Positions 16,018-24,590 of a DNA stretch of 64,000 bases are shown piece by piece (the stretch's first letter is position 1; each line of letters opens with the position of its first letter). The notes beneath the pieces were generated by a model, which had not been told where the DNA came from, searched no databases, and worked only from the letters and a program-made list of their open reading frames with translations. The stretch spans positions 1 through 64,000 of the forward strand of contig QOZR01000004.1 of assembly GCA_003576685.1 (NCBI GenBank). The letters are read 5' to 3'. A program made the position numbers and the translations under genes. The stretch comes from Virgifigura deserti (lineage in GTDB: Bacteria; Pseudomonadota; Alphaproteobacteria; Dongiales; Dongiaceae).

Positions 16018-17438
16018 TGACCAGCCGCTCAAAAAAAGCGGTCGAGAGAACCGACCGCGATGTGATCGCGATCGTCCGCGATCGATGGGCGGACATTCGC
16101 CCCGAGATCGAGCGGCATTTCGGCCTGCTCTGGCAAGAGCCGGAGTTGCCGAATATGGAGATCGCCGCGGCGCGGCTGCTCTCGGACTGGCTCGCCGGAC
16201 GGGGATTTTCGGTCGAGCGCAGGGCATACGGCCTGCCGACCGCCTTTTTCGCGCGCAAGGGAAATGGCCAGGGGCCACGGATCGCCCTGCTCGCCGAGTA
16301 CGATGCCCTTCCCGGTACTGACAACGACGCGGTGCCCTACCGTAAGCGGCGGGGCCGCCGAGCGGGACACGCCTGCGGCCACAATCAGATCGGTCCGGCC
16401 AACGCCGGCGCCGCCATTGCCGCCGCCGCCGCGCTGGAGCAACTCGGCATCGCGGGTGAGATTATCGTGATCGGCTGCCCCTCCGAGGAGATTGTCTGGG
16501 GCAAGATCGCACTCCTGAAGCAGGGCGCCTTCGACGGCCTCGACGGAATCCTGACCTCACACGGCGACTACCAGAACGGTGCCATATCGCGGCCCTGCCA
16601 GTCGGTCGTCGGCGGCGAGATCGTCTTCTCCGGCGAGTCCGGCCATGGCGGCGGCGTCCGTCGGAAAAACGCGCTCGATGCGGCAGAACTGGCTGTGCAG
16701 TCCTTTGAGCGCCTGCGCGCTCATCACTTCCCGGACACATCGGTCGAGCATGTTCTTCGCGTCGGCGGCCACATTCCCAACGTGACCCCTGACCAGTCGC
16801 GCCTGTGGATCACGACCCGCCATGTCGACTATGCGCGGGCGCGCGAGATCTATGACTTCGTCATCGGCGTGGCTGAACAGGCGGCCCGGATGACCGACGT
16901 GGCCTTCCGTCATCAATTCATCGCCAGCACGCGCGGATACTTGCCGAACGACACCCTTGCGCAGGTGCTCTACAGCAGCCTCGAGTCCGTGGGTCCGCCG
17001 AAATGGACAGACGAAGGAAAGACATGGATGCGGCAACTGTCGGAGGCGTGCCGGCCGGGTGCGCCCTTCACCCTTGACGACAGACTTGGTCTCTATACCG
17101 AAGGCCATGACCCCTACGGACAGGACGACGGCGAGGTCAGCTGGCGCATCCCGCTCGGCCGCGTCAACTGGGCCTTTCCGGAAACGGTGCCGCTGCACAA
17201 CTGGGCGCTGACGGCGCTTGCAGGGTTCGACGGTAGCTATCCGGGGCCGCTGATGGCGTCCGAAGCGCTGGCCCTTGCTGCTGTCGAGCTTGTGCGGTGC
17301 CCGGAGCATCTAGATGCGGCCAAGGCGGAACTCGCAAAGCGTACGCGCGGCCTGAAGCTCGACCCGCCGAACATCGGTGCTTGGCGCACGATGACCGAGA
17401 ACCCCGAGAGCTTCTGGAATGCAAGCTGGGACGAATAG
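16017..17438 (+). CDS. M20-family amidohydrolase/peptidase, AbgB-like
   Basis: Metal-dependent hydrolase of 473 residues. Metal-site motifs are LLAEYDALPG (91-100, Asp96), GHACGHNQIG (117-126, His118 and His122) and CPSEEIVWGK (154-163, Glu157/158). GESGHGGG near 200 and a dimerisation-domain stretch follow. The extended HACGHN form with Cys and the long C-terminus match p-aminobenzoyl-glutamate hydrolase subunit B relatives rather than ArgE. The start codon overlaps the yjiH stop (TGATG), implying coupled translation. The last 20 bases overlap the downstream GTPase gene. It probably cleaves an amide of the compound imported by YjiH. Confidence 0.88.
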   Translation: MTSRSKKAVERTDRDVIAIVRDRWADIRPEIERHFGLLWQEPELPNMEIAAARLLSDWLAGRGFSVERRAYGLPTAFFARKGNGQGPRIALLAEYDALPGTDNDAVPYRKRRGRRAGHACGHNQIGPANAGAAIAAAAALEQLGIAGEIIVIGCPSEEIVWGKIALLKQGAFDGLDGILTSHGDYQNGAISRPCQSVVGGEIVFSGESGHGGGVRRKNALDAAELAVQSFERLRAHHFPDTSVEHVLRVGGHIPNVTPDQSRLWITTRHVDYARAREIYDFVIGVAEQAARMTDVAFRHQFIASTRGYLPNDTLAQVLYSSLESVGPPKWTDEGKTWMRQLSEACRPGAPFTLDDRLGLYTEGHDPYGQDDGEVSWRIPLGRVNWAFPETVPLHNWALTALAGFDGSYPGPLMASEALALAAVELVRCPEHLDAAKAELAKRTRGLKLDPPNIGAWRTMTENPESFWNASWDE

Positions 17439-18435
17439 CGCCCTCCCGGATCCGGCGACACTCGACCTCAGGCGCGAGCCGGCCATTCCCGTGACGGTGC
17501 TGACCGGCTTTCTCGGCAGCGGCAAGACGACCCTCATCCGCCGCCTTATCGCCCATCCGGCGCTCGTAGACACGGCGATCATCGTTAATGAATTCGGCGA
17601 GGTCGGTCTCGACCACCGCCTGGTCGAAGCGGCCGACGAAGACACCATTCTGCTCGGTGGGGGCTGCCTTTGCTGCGCCACCCGCGGCGACCTCGCGCGC
17701 GCGCTGCGCAGCCTCCTCGATCGCCGCGAACGGCGCGAGCTCCCGCCCTACCGCCGAGTGATCGTTGAGACGAGCGGCCTTGCCGATCCGCTTCCAATCC
17801 TCCAGAGTTTCATGGCAGACCCGCTGCGCCTGTCGCGTTACCGGCTCAGCTCTCTTTGGGCGCTTGTCGACGGCATACTCGGTCCGTCGACCTTGGACCG
17901 CCATGCGCTCGCCCGGCGCCAGGTCGCGGTGGCGGACCGTGTGTTCGTGAGCAAGCTCGACCTGATGCCGCAAGAAAAACGCGCCTTGCGGCTGACCCGG
18001 ATCGCCGCAGCAGCCGGTCGCCCCGCAGAATCGGCGGCGGAGCCAGGCCGCACAATCGAATTGCTCAAGACAGGGGTCGCCGGATCGCCGCTGCCTCACT
18101 CAATCTCCGCCGGAGAAGGCATCGCGGACGATCATGCGCGCGATCATGTCGCCATCAGCCGGCGCATCGACCGACCGGTGGCGCAGAACGTTCTCGGAGC
18201 TTGGATCGCGACGACGGCGGAGACACTCGGCGATCGGATCTTGCGGCTCAAGGGGCTCTTGCGCGACACGGGCGGCGGCATTCTTGTCATCGAGAGCGTT
18301 CAACATCTCTGGCAACCACCGCGCCGCTTTTTCCGACCGCCGCCACCCGAATGCGGAACGGTCGTTGCGATCGTCGGCCGCGGGGACCGCGACGCCGCCG
18401 AAGAATCGCTAGAGCAGCTGGCAAGCCTTTCATAG
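17419..18435 (+). CDS. COG0523 (CobW/YjiA) G3E GTPase metallochaperone
   Basis: P-loop GTPase of 338 residues in the metal-handling G3E family. Walker A is TGFLGSGKTTLI (29-40), switch region NEFGEVG (57-63), and the metal-binding CxCC motif is GGGCLCC (80-86). ETSGLADPLPI near 120 is the Walker B/ALADP-like region and SKLDL near 175 the base-recognition motif. A CobW_C domain (~240-330) lacks a His-rich tail. The gene starts inside the 3' end of the M20 amidohydrolase. That position suggests it supplies or checks the metal of that enzyme; this is inference from context, not from sequence. Confidence 0.9.
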   Translation: MQAGTNSALPDPATLDLRREPAIPVTVLTGFLGSGKTTLIRRLIAHPALVDTAIIVNEFGEVGLDHRLVEAADEDTILLGGGCLCCATRGDLARALRSLLDRRERRELPPYRRVIVETSGLADPLPILQSFMADPLRLSRYRLSSLWALVDGILGPSTLDRHALARRQVAVADRVFVSKLDLMPQEKRALRLTRIAAAAGRPAESAAEPGRTIELLKTGVAGSPLPHSISAGEGIADDHARDHVAISRRIDRPVAQNVLGAWIATTAETLGDRILRLKGLLRDTGGGILVIESVQHLWQPPRRFFRPPPPECGTVVAIVGRGDRDAAEESLEQLASLS

Positions 18436-18599
18436 ATATTCATCGGGTATTCGGGTCGGAAGGTCCGATGGCCAGAGAGCCAAATCTCGTCCGCCTTCAG
18501 ATTCCACATTTTAAGCTAGGACGTGAACTCATAAACGGGATTCCCAAAGCAGTAGTGATCTGATTCAGGTGTGCGGCATGAGCCGCGCGGCCCTGCTTC
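18436..18599. other. Non-coding stretch before the IS remnant
   Basis: Holds no recognisable gene. It is more A/T-rich than its surroundings around 18490-18570, and the junction with transposase-derived DNA must lie between ~18570 and 18600. No terminal inverted repeat could be identified. Confidence 0.35.
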
Positions 18600-18767
18600 T
18601 CGAAGACCTTCTACCGCGAGCGTAACCAGATCGAGCGCTTCTTCGGCAAGCTCAAACACTTCCGCCGCATCGCCACCCGCTACGGCAAGCTCGCCGAAAA
18701 CTTCCTCGCCATGGTCAAACTCACTTCATTGCGCCTCTGGTTGCGCGCTTATGACTCGACAGCCTAA
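18600..18767 (+). mobile_element. IS5-family transposase remnant (C-terminal end only)
   Basis: A 55-codon open stretch ending in TAA encodes FYRERNQIERFFGKLKHFRR, then IATRYGKLAENFLAMVKL and LRLWLRAYDSTA. This is the DDE-domain C-terminus of IS5-type (IS427-like) transposases, with the catalytic glutamate in NQIERFF. Everything upstream, including the two catalytic aspartates, is missing. A different, N-terminal IS5 remnant lies at 53.0-53.5 kb. Confidence 0.8.
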
Positions 18768-18779
18768 TGAACCTACGGG

Positions 18780-19346
18780 CTAGGCCGTCCTAGTGCGCAG
18801 CCGGCCCTCGTAATCGCCCTTTCCGATCGGCACGCCTCGTGTGCGCAGGATGTTGTAGGCCGTAACGGCGTGGAAATAGAAGTTGGGAATCGAGTACGAG
18901 AGGAGGAAGGTCTCTGAGGTGAGAGCTAGGGTCCGAGCGGCCCAGGCCGAAGTGGAGGCGCTTTCCTCGTCAACCGGACGGAATACAGCAATGTCCAGAT
19001 CCTTGCCGGACCAGCTATTGACCTCTTCGGGGGTGAATGCCTCCAGCGCCGTTACTGCCTCGCCGACAATGGCCCGTAGGTCAGTGAAAGGCATCGCTCC
19101 GACCAGAGGCGGTGGAGCGAACACGCCCGTTTTGACGGCCTCCAGCCCCCATACGGCATGATTCTTCAGAGCTTCGATCTGGAAATGGAAAGGCGCCATG
19201 TCGGGGTAGAGGCGGGCGCGGACGAAATCGTTCGAGTCAGCGCCGGTTTCGGCGCAATGCTTGGTCGCGCGGTCGAGGACGCCTGATACCGCGCGCATGG
19301 TTTGCAGAAACGTGAGCACACTAAGGTCGTAGAGGGATATCGTCAT
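18780..19346 (-). CDS. DUF1993 domain protein
   Basis: Protein of 188 residues matching the DUF1993 pattern: MTISLYDLSVLTFLQTMRAV at the N-terminus, RLYPDMAPFHFQIEALKNHA (about 46-65), PFTDLRAIVGEAV (about 86-98) and a C-terminal LLSYSIPNFYFHAVTAYNIL (about 148-167). The family has a DinB-like four-helix fold of unknown activity. The stop lies 12 bases from the IS5 remnant on the other strand. No clear ribosome-binding site precedes the ATG. It stands alone. Confidence 0.85.
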   Translation of the reverse strand: MTISLYDLSVLTFLQTMRAVSGVLDRATKHCAETGADSNDFVRARLYPDMAPFHFQIEALKNHAVWGLEAVKTGVFAPPPLVGAMPFTDLRAIVGEAVTALEAFTPEEVNSWSGKDLDIAVFRPVDEESASTSAWAARTLALTSETFLLSYSIPNFYFHAVTAYNILRTRGVPIGKGDYEGRLRTRTA

Positions 19347-19410
19347 GACACGGTCTAGCCCGCTGGGAACTTCCCCGCCACAATTTATCTGATTATGAGT
19401 CTACAACCTA

Positions 19411-19437
19411 GTGGCCCAGGTTTGAAACCCGCCCCTA
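19411..19437. repeat. Dispersed repeat, family A copy 3
   Basis: GTGGCCCAGGTTTGAAACCC, then GCCCCTA, directly at the dctM stop codon. It has the GGCCC..GGTTT-AAACC-CGCCCC order of the copy at 26.1 kb. It overlaps the last codon of dctM. Confidence 0.6.
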
Positions 19438-20964
19438 CTGTTCTGGCGGCGGCGATCCGAAATCGGGGGGCGGCGGGGCACCGAAATCCGGCGGCGTGCC
19501 GAAATCCGGCGTTCCGAACTGGGGCGGCGCGAGGTCGCCCGGCTGCTCCATCGGGATCTCGATTCGGATGGAGGCCGGATCAACGGTCGAGGGTCCGTCC
19601 TTGTAGTGCAGCACCAGCCAGGGGAAGGCGATGACGATGCCGATCATGATCACCTGGATCACCAGATAGGGCACCGCGCCCATATAGATCTCCCAGGTCG
19701 AGACGCCCGGCATGCGCCGGCCGGTGACCTTATCGACATACTCCGCGGCGGGCGCGACGGAGCGCAGATAGAACAGCGCGAAGCCGAACGGCGGATGCAT
19801 GAAGGAGGTCTGCATGTTGATCCCGAGCAGCACGCCGAACCAGATGAGGTCAATGCCGAGCGCCGCCGCGGCCGGCGCCAGCAGCGGCACGATGATGAAG
19901 GCGAGCTCGAAGAAGTCGAGGAAGAAGGCGAGCAGAAAGACGAGGATGTTGACGACGATGAGGAAGCCGACCTCGCCGCCGGGAAGGCCGGTCATCAGCT
20001 CCTCGACCCAGACATGGCCGTTGACGCCGTAGAAGGTCAGGCTGAAGACCCGCGCACCGACGAGGATGAAGATCACGAAACAGGTGAGCCGGGCCGTGCG
20101 GTCCATCGCCTGGGTCAGGACGCTCCAGCTCAGGCGCCGGTTGATGAGCGCCAGCGCCAGCGCGCCGGTGGCGCCCATGGCGCCTCCTTCAGTCGGCGTG
20201 GCGACGCCGATGAAGATCGTGCCGAGCACGAGGAAGATGAGCACGAGCGGCGGGATCAGCGCCAGGACCACGCGCCGGAGCAGCGCGAAACCGCGCAAGG
20301 TTCGCGCCTCGGGCGGCAGGGCCGGCACCATCTTCGGACGGGCGATCGATGTGATCAGGACGAAGGCGGCATAGAGCCCGGCGAGCAGCAGCGCGGGATA
20401 GAGCGCCCCCTTATACATGTCGCCGACCGAGCGGCCGAGCTGATCGGCCAGCACGATGAGGACGAGGCTCGGCGGGATGATCTGCGAGAGCGTGCCCGAG
20501 GCCGCGATGGTGCCGCTGGCGAGACGGCGGTCATAGCCGTAGCGCAGCATGATTGGCAGCGAGATCAGCCCCATCGAGATGACCGAGGCGGCGGTGACGC
20601 CCGTCGTCGCGGCGAGCAGCGCGCCGACGACGACCACGGCATAGCCGAGCCCGCCGCGGATCGGCCCGAAGAGCTGTCCGACCGTGTCGAGCAGGTCCTC
20701 GGCCATGCCGCTGCGCTCGAGGATGAGGCCCATGAAGGTGAAGAAGGGCACGGCGAGCAGCGTCTCGTTCGACATGATGCCGAAGGCGCGGTCGGGAAGC
20801 GCCTGGAACAGCTGCGGCGGCAGCAGCCCGAGCTCGATGCCGATGACGCCGAAGAGCAGGCCGTTGAAGGCGAGCGCGAAGGCGACCGGGTAGCCGATCA
20901 GGAGCAGCACCACCAGCGCCACGAACATGATCGGCGCCATGTTCTCGACGAGGAACGCCGTCAC
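19435..20964 (-). CDS. dctM: TRAP transporter large permease (DctM)
   Basis: Twelve-helix ion-coupled permease of 509 residues. Recognisable parts are the start VENMAPIMFVALVVLLLIGYPVAFALAF, ALPDRAFGIMSNETLLAVPFFTFMG near 55-80, the GxL-type GALLAATTGVTAASVISMGLISLPIML near 110-140, and LFFLDFFELAFIIVPLLAP-like helix 10 near 355-375. The start is a GTG with GAGG upstream. An unusual 40-residue C-terminal tail is built of PPDFG-like repeats and is not part of the transporter fold. dctQ ends ten bases upstream, forming an operon. The matching binding protein is probably the one at 10909-12018. Confidence 0.93.
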   Translation of the reverse strand: MTAFLVENMAPIMFVALVVLLLIGYPVAFALAFNGLLFGVIGIELGLLPPQLFQALPDRAFGIMSNETLLAVPFFTFMGLILERSGMAEDLLDTVGQLFGPIRGGLGYAVVVVGALLAATTGVTAASVISMGLISLPIMLRYGYDRRLASGTIAASGTLSQIIPPSLVLIVLADQLGRSVGDMYKGALYPALLLAGLYAAFVLITSIARPKMVPALPPEARTLRGFALLRRVVLALIPPLVLIFLVLGTIFIGVATPTEGGAMGATGALALALINRRLSWSVLTQAMDRTARLTCFVIFILVGARVFSLTFYGVNGHVWVEELMTGLPGGEVGFLIVVNILVFLLAFFLDFFELAFIIVPLLAPAAAALGIDLIWFGVLLGINMQTSFMHPPFGFALFYLRSVAPAAEYVDKVTGRRMPGVSTWEIYMGAVPYLVIQVIMIGIVIAFPWLVLHYKDGPSTVDPASIRIEIPMEQPGDLAPPQFGTPDFGTPPDFGAPPPPDFGSPPPEQ

Positions 20965-20974
20965 TGTCCGCGCC

Positions 20975-21529
20975 TCACGAGATTACGCTATCGGCGTTGG
21001 ATGGTTCCCTCGGCACCGGGTCGGGCCCCCGCCCCGCGAGGAAGGCAATCCGCTTGATCAGCTCCGAGATGCCTTGGAGCGCGAGCAGCGCGAAGCCCAC
21101 GGGAATGAGCAGCTTGGCCGGCCAACGGATCAAGCCGCCGGCATTGGGCGACATCTCGCCGCGCGCGAAAGACTCGGCGAACATCGGCCAGCCGAGCCAG
21201 CCGATCAGGATCGCCATCGGCAGCAGGAAGACGATCGTGCCGAAGATTTCGATCCAGACCTGCGTACGCCGCGACCAGAAGCCGTAGACGAGGTCGATCC
21301 GGATATGCTCGTTCTTCAGCAGCGTGTAGCCCGCGCCGAGCAGGAACACGGCCGCGAACAGATACCATTGCAGCTCGAGCCAGGCGTTCGAGCTCCGGTC
21401 GAGCGTGTAGCGGATCGTCGCATTGCCGGCGCTGACCAGAACGGCCGCGAGGATGAGCCAGCCGACGGTGCGGCCGATTCCCCTGTTCAGGGCGTCGATG
21501 GCGCGGGCGAGCGCGAGAAGTGCGGACAT
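20975..21529 (-). CDS. dctQ: TRAP transporter small permease (DctQ)
   Basis: Four-helix small membrane subunit of 184 residues that pairs with DctM. Visible features are WLILAAVLVSAGNATIRY (TM1), SNAWLELQWYLFAAVFLLGAGYTLLKNEHIRIDLVYG (TM2 with the conserved ELQWY..LL..G.AY..RHVRVD signature), then two more helices. The ATG at 21529 is preferred; a TTG nine codons earlier is possible. It is first gene of dctQ-dctM. A family A repeat lies just upstream. Confidence 0.9.
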   Translation of the reverse strand: MSALLALARAIDALNRGIGRTVGWLILAAVLVSAGNATIRYTLDRSSNAWLELQWYLFAAVFLLGAGYTLLKNEHIRIDLVYGFWSRRTQVWIEIFGTIVFLLPMAILIGWLGWPMFAESFARGEMSPNAGGLIRWPAKLLIPVGFALLALQGISELIKRIAFLAGRGPDPVPREPSNADSVIS

Positions 21530-21597
21530 GGCGAAAACGGTACCGGAAGCAAACAAGCGGATTTGCCATCATACCAGCGGGCCGACGGATTGACTCG

Positions 21598-21640
21598 TTT
21601 TCCGGCACCGTAGGGGCGAATTTGACACCGGGCCATTAAG
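21598..21640. repeat. Dispersed repeat, family A copy 4
   Basis: TTTTCCGGCACCGTAGGGGC, then GAATTTGACACCGGGCCATTAAG. Same order and orientation as copy 1 near 12.0 kb. The core has two changes that weaken the palindrome. It lies upstream of dctQ. From 21641 to 21879 nothing further is recognised. Confidence 0.6.
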
Positions 21641-21879
21641 CCCTTTCCACACCGATCTGCGTCGAAGCGTTTGGACCCACACCGATCGCTCTGGCGGCCT
21701 GAGATTCTGGTCGCTACGCGCCGCAGCGTGCAACATCGGTGAAGTCCGTCGAAACCGCCTGCCCACTGTGAAAGTCAGGATACGGCCTATCAGCCGACAT
21801 GGAGCGTTGACTGCCGCTACGTCGCGCTTTGACCCTTAGCGGATATGCGCCACGCCCGCTGATAGTGTCTTTATGCTCC

Positions 21880-22068
21880 CTAGTGATTCCTTTCGATGGC
21901 GGCTTCAATCATGCCATCACACCCTGGGGCCGACCACCTAATTGCCCGTTCGGCAAGCGGCGTGCCAGTTCGCCCGTCCAGCGGCTGCGGCAGATCGGTG
22001 CGGGCTACCGCGCAAGACCAGTACCTGCGCATCAATGCGTCGCCAAGGGCAAACGGACCCGGGGGTCA
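21880..22068 (-). pseudogene. Possible N-terminal fragment of a Rieske oxygenase
   Basis: Minus-strand frame without a start codon reads PPGPFALGDALMRRYWSCAV, then ARTDLPQPLDG, before losing similarity and ending in TAG at 21880. The GPxxxxGxxMRRYWxxxxxxxxLP pattern is that of the first ~35 residues of Rieske-type aromatic ring hydroxylases of the phthalate-dioxygenase group. The iron-sulfur ligands would lie further on and are absent. The fragment is cut just before the kinase stop codon. Confidence 0.4.
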
Positions 22069-22072
22069 GCAA

Positions 22073-24457
22073 CTAGTTCCCGTCAGTCCTCGAAGGTGGG
22101 CTGGACCGCACGTCGCGCAGCCGCACGATATTGGTGGTGGGAGGCTGTTTTGCCTGCGCTATCATGCGCGCAGCCGTCCGGCTCAGATCCGCAAGCTGAA
22201 AGGGCTTGCGCAAGATCGTGAACTCCGTGCCCGACTTTGCCGCGGGATGACTGTAGCCCGTCACCAATAGCACCGGGAGCTGCGGCTTGCGCTCGCGGAT
22301 GGCGCGGGCAAGTGTCATCCCGTCCATGCTGCCGGGCATGACGATGTCGCTGATCACCAAGTCGAAATCTTGCCTACCAATGACGTCGAGCGCAGCGTCC
22401 GCGTCGACGACGGTATGCACGCCGTAGCCAAGCTGCTCCAGCAGGGATACGGTGGCTCCCGCCACCTCCGGATTGTCTTCCACCACCAGCACCGTCCCGT
22501 CGCCCGCGGTCTCGGCCTCCGGCTCGGCCTGCGCCTCGTCGGCGGCCTCATAGGTGCGCGGCAGGTAGAGCGTAACCGTGGTCCCCTTCCCAAGTTTGCT
22601 GTCGATGATCACCGTGCCCCCGGACTGATGGACGAAGCCGTGCACCTGCGACAGACCCAGGCCGCTGCCACTGGTCACCTGCTTTGTGGTGAAGAATGGG
22701 TCAAAGACCTTGGGCAGCACGTCGGGCGCGATTCCCACGCCTGTGTCGGCAACGTGCAGCGCGACGAACTCGCCTTCGACATTTGCATTAGTGTCTCCGC
22801 GCGACAAGGTGGCGTTCTCAGCCGTAATGGCGATGATGCCGCCGTTGGGCATGGCGTCCCGAGCGTTGAGCGCGACGTTGACAATTGCGAGTTCGAGCTC
22901 GTTTGCATCGACCTTCACCGGCCACACCTCGTGCCCGACGGTCGTCACCAGCTCCACCGATCGACCGATGGAGCCTGCCAACATGATTCGGAGGGCCTCA
23001 ACGCGCTCGCCGATCTTGAGCACGGTCGGATTGAAGGTCTGACGGCGAGAGAAGGTCAGCAATTGCCTGGTGAGCGATTCGCCGCGCCGGGCGGCAAGCT
23101 CGATCGCTTCCGCGGCGCGCGCAGCCCTCGGATCGTCAGCGACTTTCGCTTTGAGGGTGTGGATATACCCGCTCACGACCATCAGGAGATTGTTGAAGTC
23201 GTGCGCCACTCCGCCGGTGAGCTGCCCCAGCGCATCCATCTTTTGCGCATGGGCGCGCTGGGTCTGTGCCTCCTGGAGCGCGATCTGAGCGTCGCGCCGT
23301 TCGGTGATGTCGCGGGTGATCTTGGCAAAGCCGACCAGTTCGCCCTGTTCATCACGGATCGCATCGATCACCACGTTAGCCCAGAACATGGACCCGTCCT
23401 TGCGGACGCGCCAGGCTTCGGCTTCGAAGCGTCCCTCCCGTAGCGCAGTGTAAAGCGCCCGCGCGGGTGCGCCGGCGGCCCGGTCGCGCTCGGTATAAAA
23501 ACGCGAGAAGTGCTGGCCGACGATTTCCTCGGCCGCGTAGCCCTTGATGCGCTGCGCGCCGGCGTTCCAGTTCGTGACGATGCCGTTCGGATCGAGCATG
23601 AAGAGCGCATAGTCGGTCACGCCCGCCACCAGCAGCCGAAACTGCCGCTCGCTCTGGCGCAACGCCTCGTGGGCGGCGCGTCGCTCGGTAACGTCGCGCG
23701 TCACCTTGGCGAAGCCTTGGAGTTGGCCAGCCTTATTGCGGATTGCGTCGACGACCACCGACGCCCAGAAGCGGCTGCCGTCCTTGCGAATGCGCCAGCC
23801 TTCCGATTCATAGCGCCCTTCGCGGGCGGCGGTTTCGAGGACACGGGCCGGGAGGCCCGCCGCCCGGTCCTCTTTCGTGTAGAATTTGGAGAAATGCTGG
23901 CCCACGATCTCGTCGACGGTGTAGCCCTTGAGCCGCTCCGCCCCGGTGTTCCAGTTCGTCACCACGCCGCTTGGGTCGAGCATGTAGATGGCGTAGTCCA
24001 GCACCCCGTCCACCAGGATGCGGAAGCGACGCTCGCTTTCCAGCAATGCGGTGTGCGCGGCGACCCGCTCGGTCATGTCGCGCGTGATCTTGGCGAAGCC
24101 GATCAGAACTCCCTGCTCGTCTCGCACCGCCCGGAGGATGGCGTTCGCCCAGAAGCGGCTGCCGTCCTTGCGAACCCGCCAGCCTTCCGATTCATAGCGC
24201 CCGTCGGTGCGGGCTGCTGCCAAAATCGTCTCGGGAAGCTGGTTTACCTGGTCCTCAGGGATGAAGAAGCGCGAAAAGTGCTGTCCAATGATCTCGACCG
24301 AGTTGTAGCCCTTGATCTTTTGCGCTCCAGTATTCCAGCTCGTGATGAACCCCTCGGAATCGAGCATATAGATCGCGTAATCGGAGAGGGCCTCGATCAG
24401 AAGCTCAAACCGACGATTGTCCGAGACCTGTTGCACTCTGCCGACGTTCAATGGCAT
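22073..24457 (-). CDS. Hybrid histidine kinase with three PAS domains and a receiver
   Basis: Soluble sensor kinase of about 794 residues with no membrane segment. Three closely similar PAS modules (roughly 17-125, 143-255, 272-385) each contain SDYAIYMLD/LDYAIYMLD/TDYALFMLD and end in an FAKxTRDxTER motif. HisKA follows with GGVAHDFNNLL (phospho-His near 419), then HATPase with NVALNARDAMPNGG and SGSGLGLSQVHG. A C-terminal receiver reads VLVVEDN and DLVISDIVMPGSMDG. No output domain is present. The start is uncertain: GGAGG abuts the ATG at 24457 and would better serve a TTG two codons later. It is divergent from the small paralogous genes that follow. Confidence 0.9.
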   Translation of the reverse strand: MPLNVGRVQQVSDNRRFELLIEALSDYAIYMLDSEGFITSWNTGAQKIKGYNSVEIIGQHFSRFFIPEDQVNQLPETILAAARTDGRYESEGWRVRKDGSRFWANAILRAVRDEQGVLIGFAKITRDMTERVAAHTALLESERRFRILVDGVLDYAIYMLDPSGVVTNWNTGAERLKGYTVDEIVGQHFSKFYTKEDRAAGLPARVLETAAREGRYESEGWRIRKDGSRFWASVVVDAIRNKAGQLQGFAKVTRDVTERRAAHEALRQSERQFRLLVAGVTDYALFMLDPNGIVTNWNAGAQRIKGYAAEEIVGQHFSRFYTERDRAAGAPARALYTALREGRFEAEAWRVRKDGSMFWANVVIDAIRDEQGELVGFAKITRDITERRDAQIALQEAQTQRAHAQKMDALGQLTGGVAHDFNNLLMVVSGYIHTLKAKVADDPRAARAAEAIELAARRGESLTRQLLTFSRRQTFNPTVLKIGERVEALRIMLAGSIGRSVELVTTVGHEVWPVKVDANELELAIVNVALNARDAMPNGGIIAITAENATLSRGDTNANVEGEFVALHVADTGVGIAPDVLPKVFDPFFTTKQVTSGSGLGLSQVHGFVHQSGGTVIIDSKLGKGTTVTLYLPRTYEAADEAQAEPEAETAGDGTVLVVEDNPEVAGATVSLLEQLGYGVHTVVDADAALDVIGRQDFDLVISDIVMPGSMDGMTLARAIRERKPQLPVLLVTGYSHPAAKSGTEFTILRKPFQLADLSRTAARMIAQAKQPPTTNIVRLRDVRSSPPSRTDGN

Positions 24458-24590
24458 CCTCCAGGCTCGAACTACATCCCGCCATCCGCGGCGCGGCATA
24501 AGACACCCATCATGGAGCCGAGCCGTATCCGTTGCGAAGCCGGCTCATACCATACGATTACCGTCGTGGTATTTCAATCAAGGTCGATCA

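Noticed and set aside
19606..21057. Open frame of 483 codons on the plus strand, rich in Asp, Glu, His and Gln
   Set aside because: Antisense of dctM-dctQ; the charged composition mirrors hydrophobic membrane codons.
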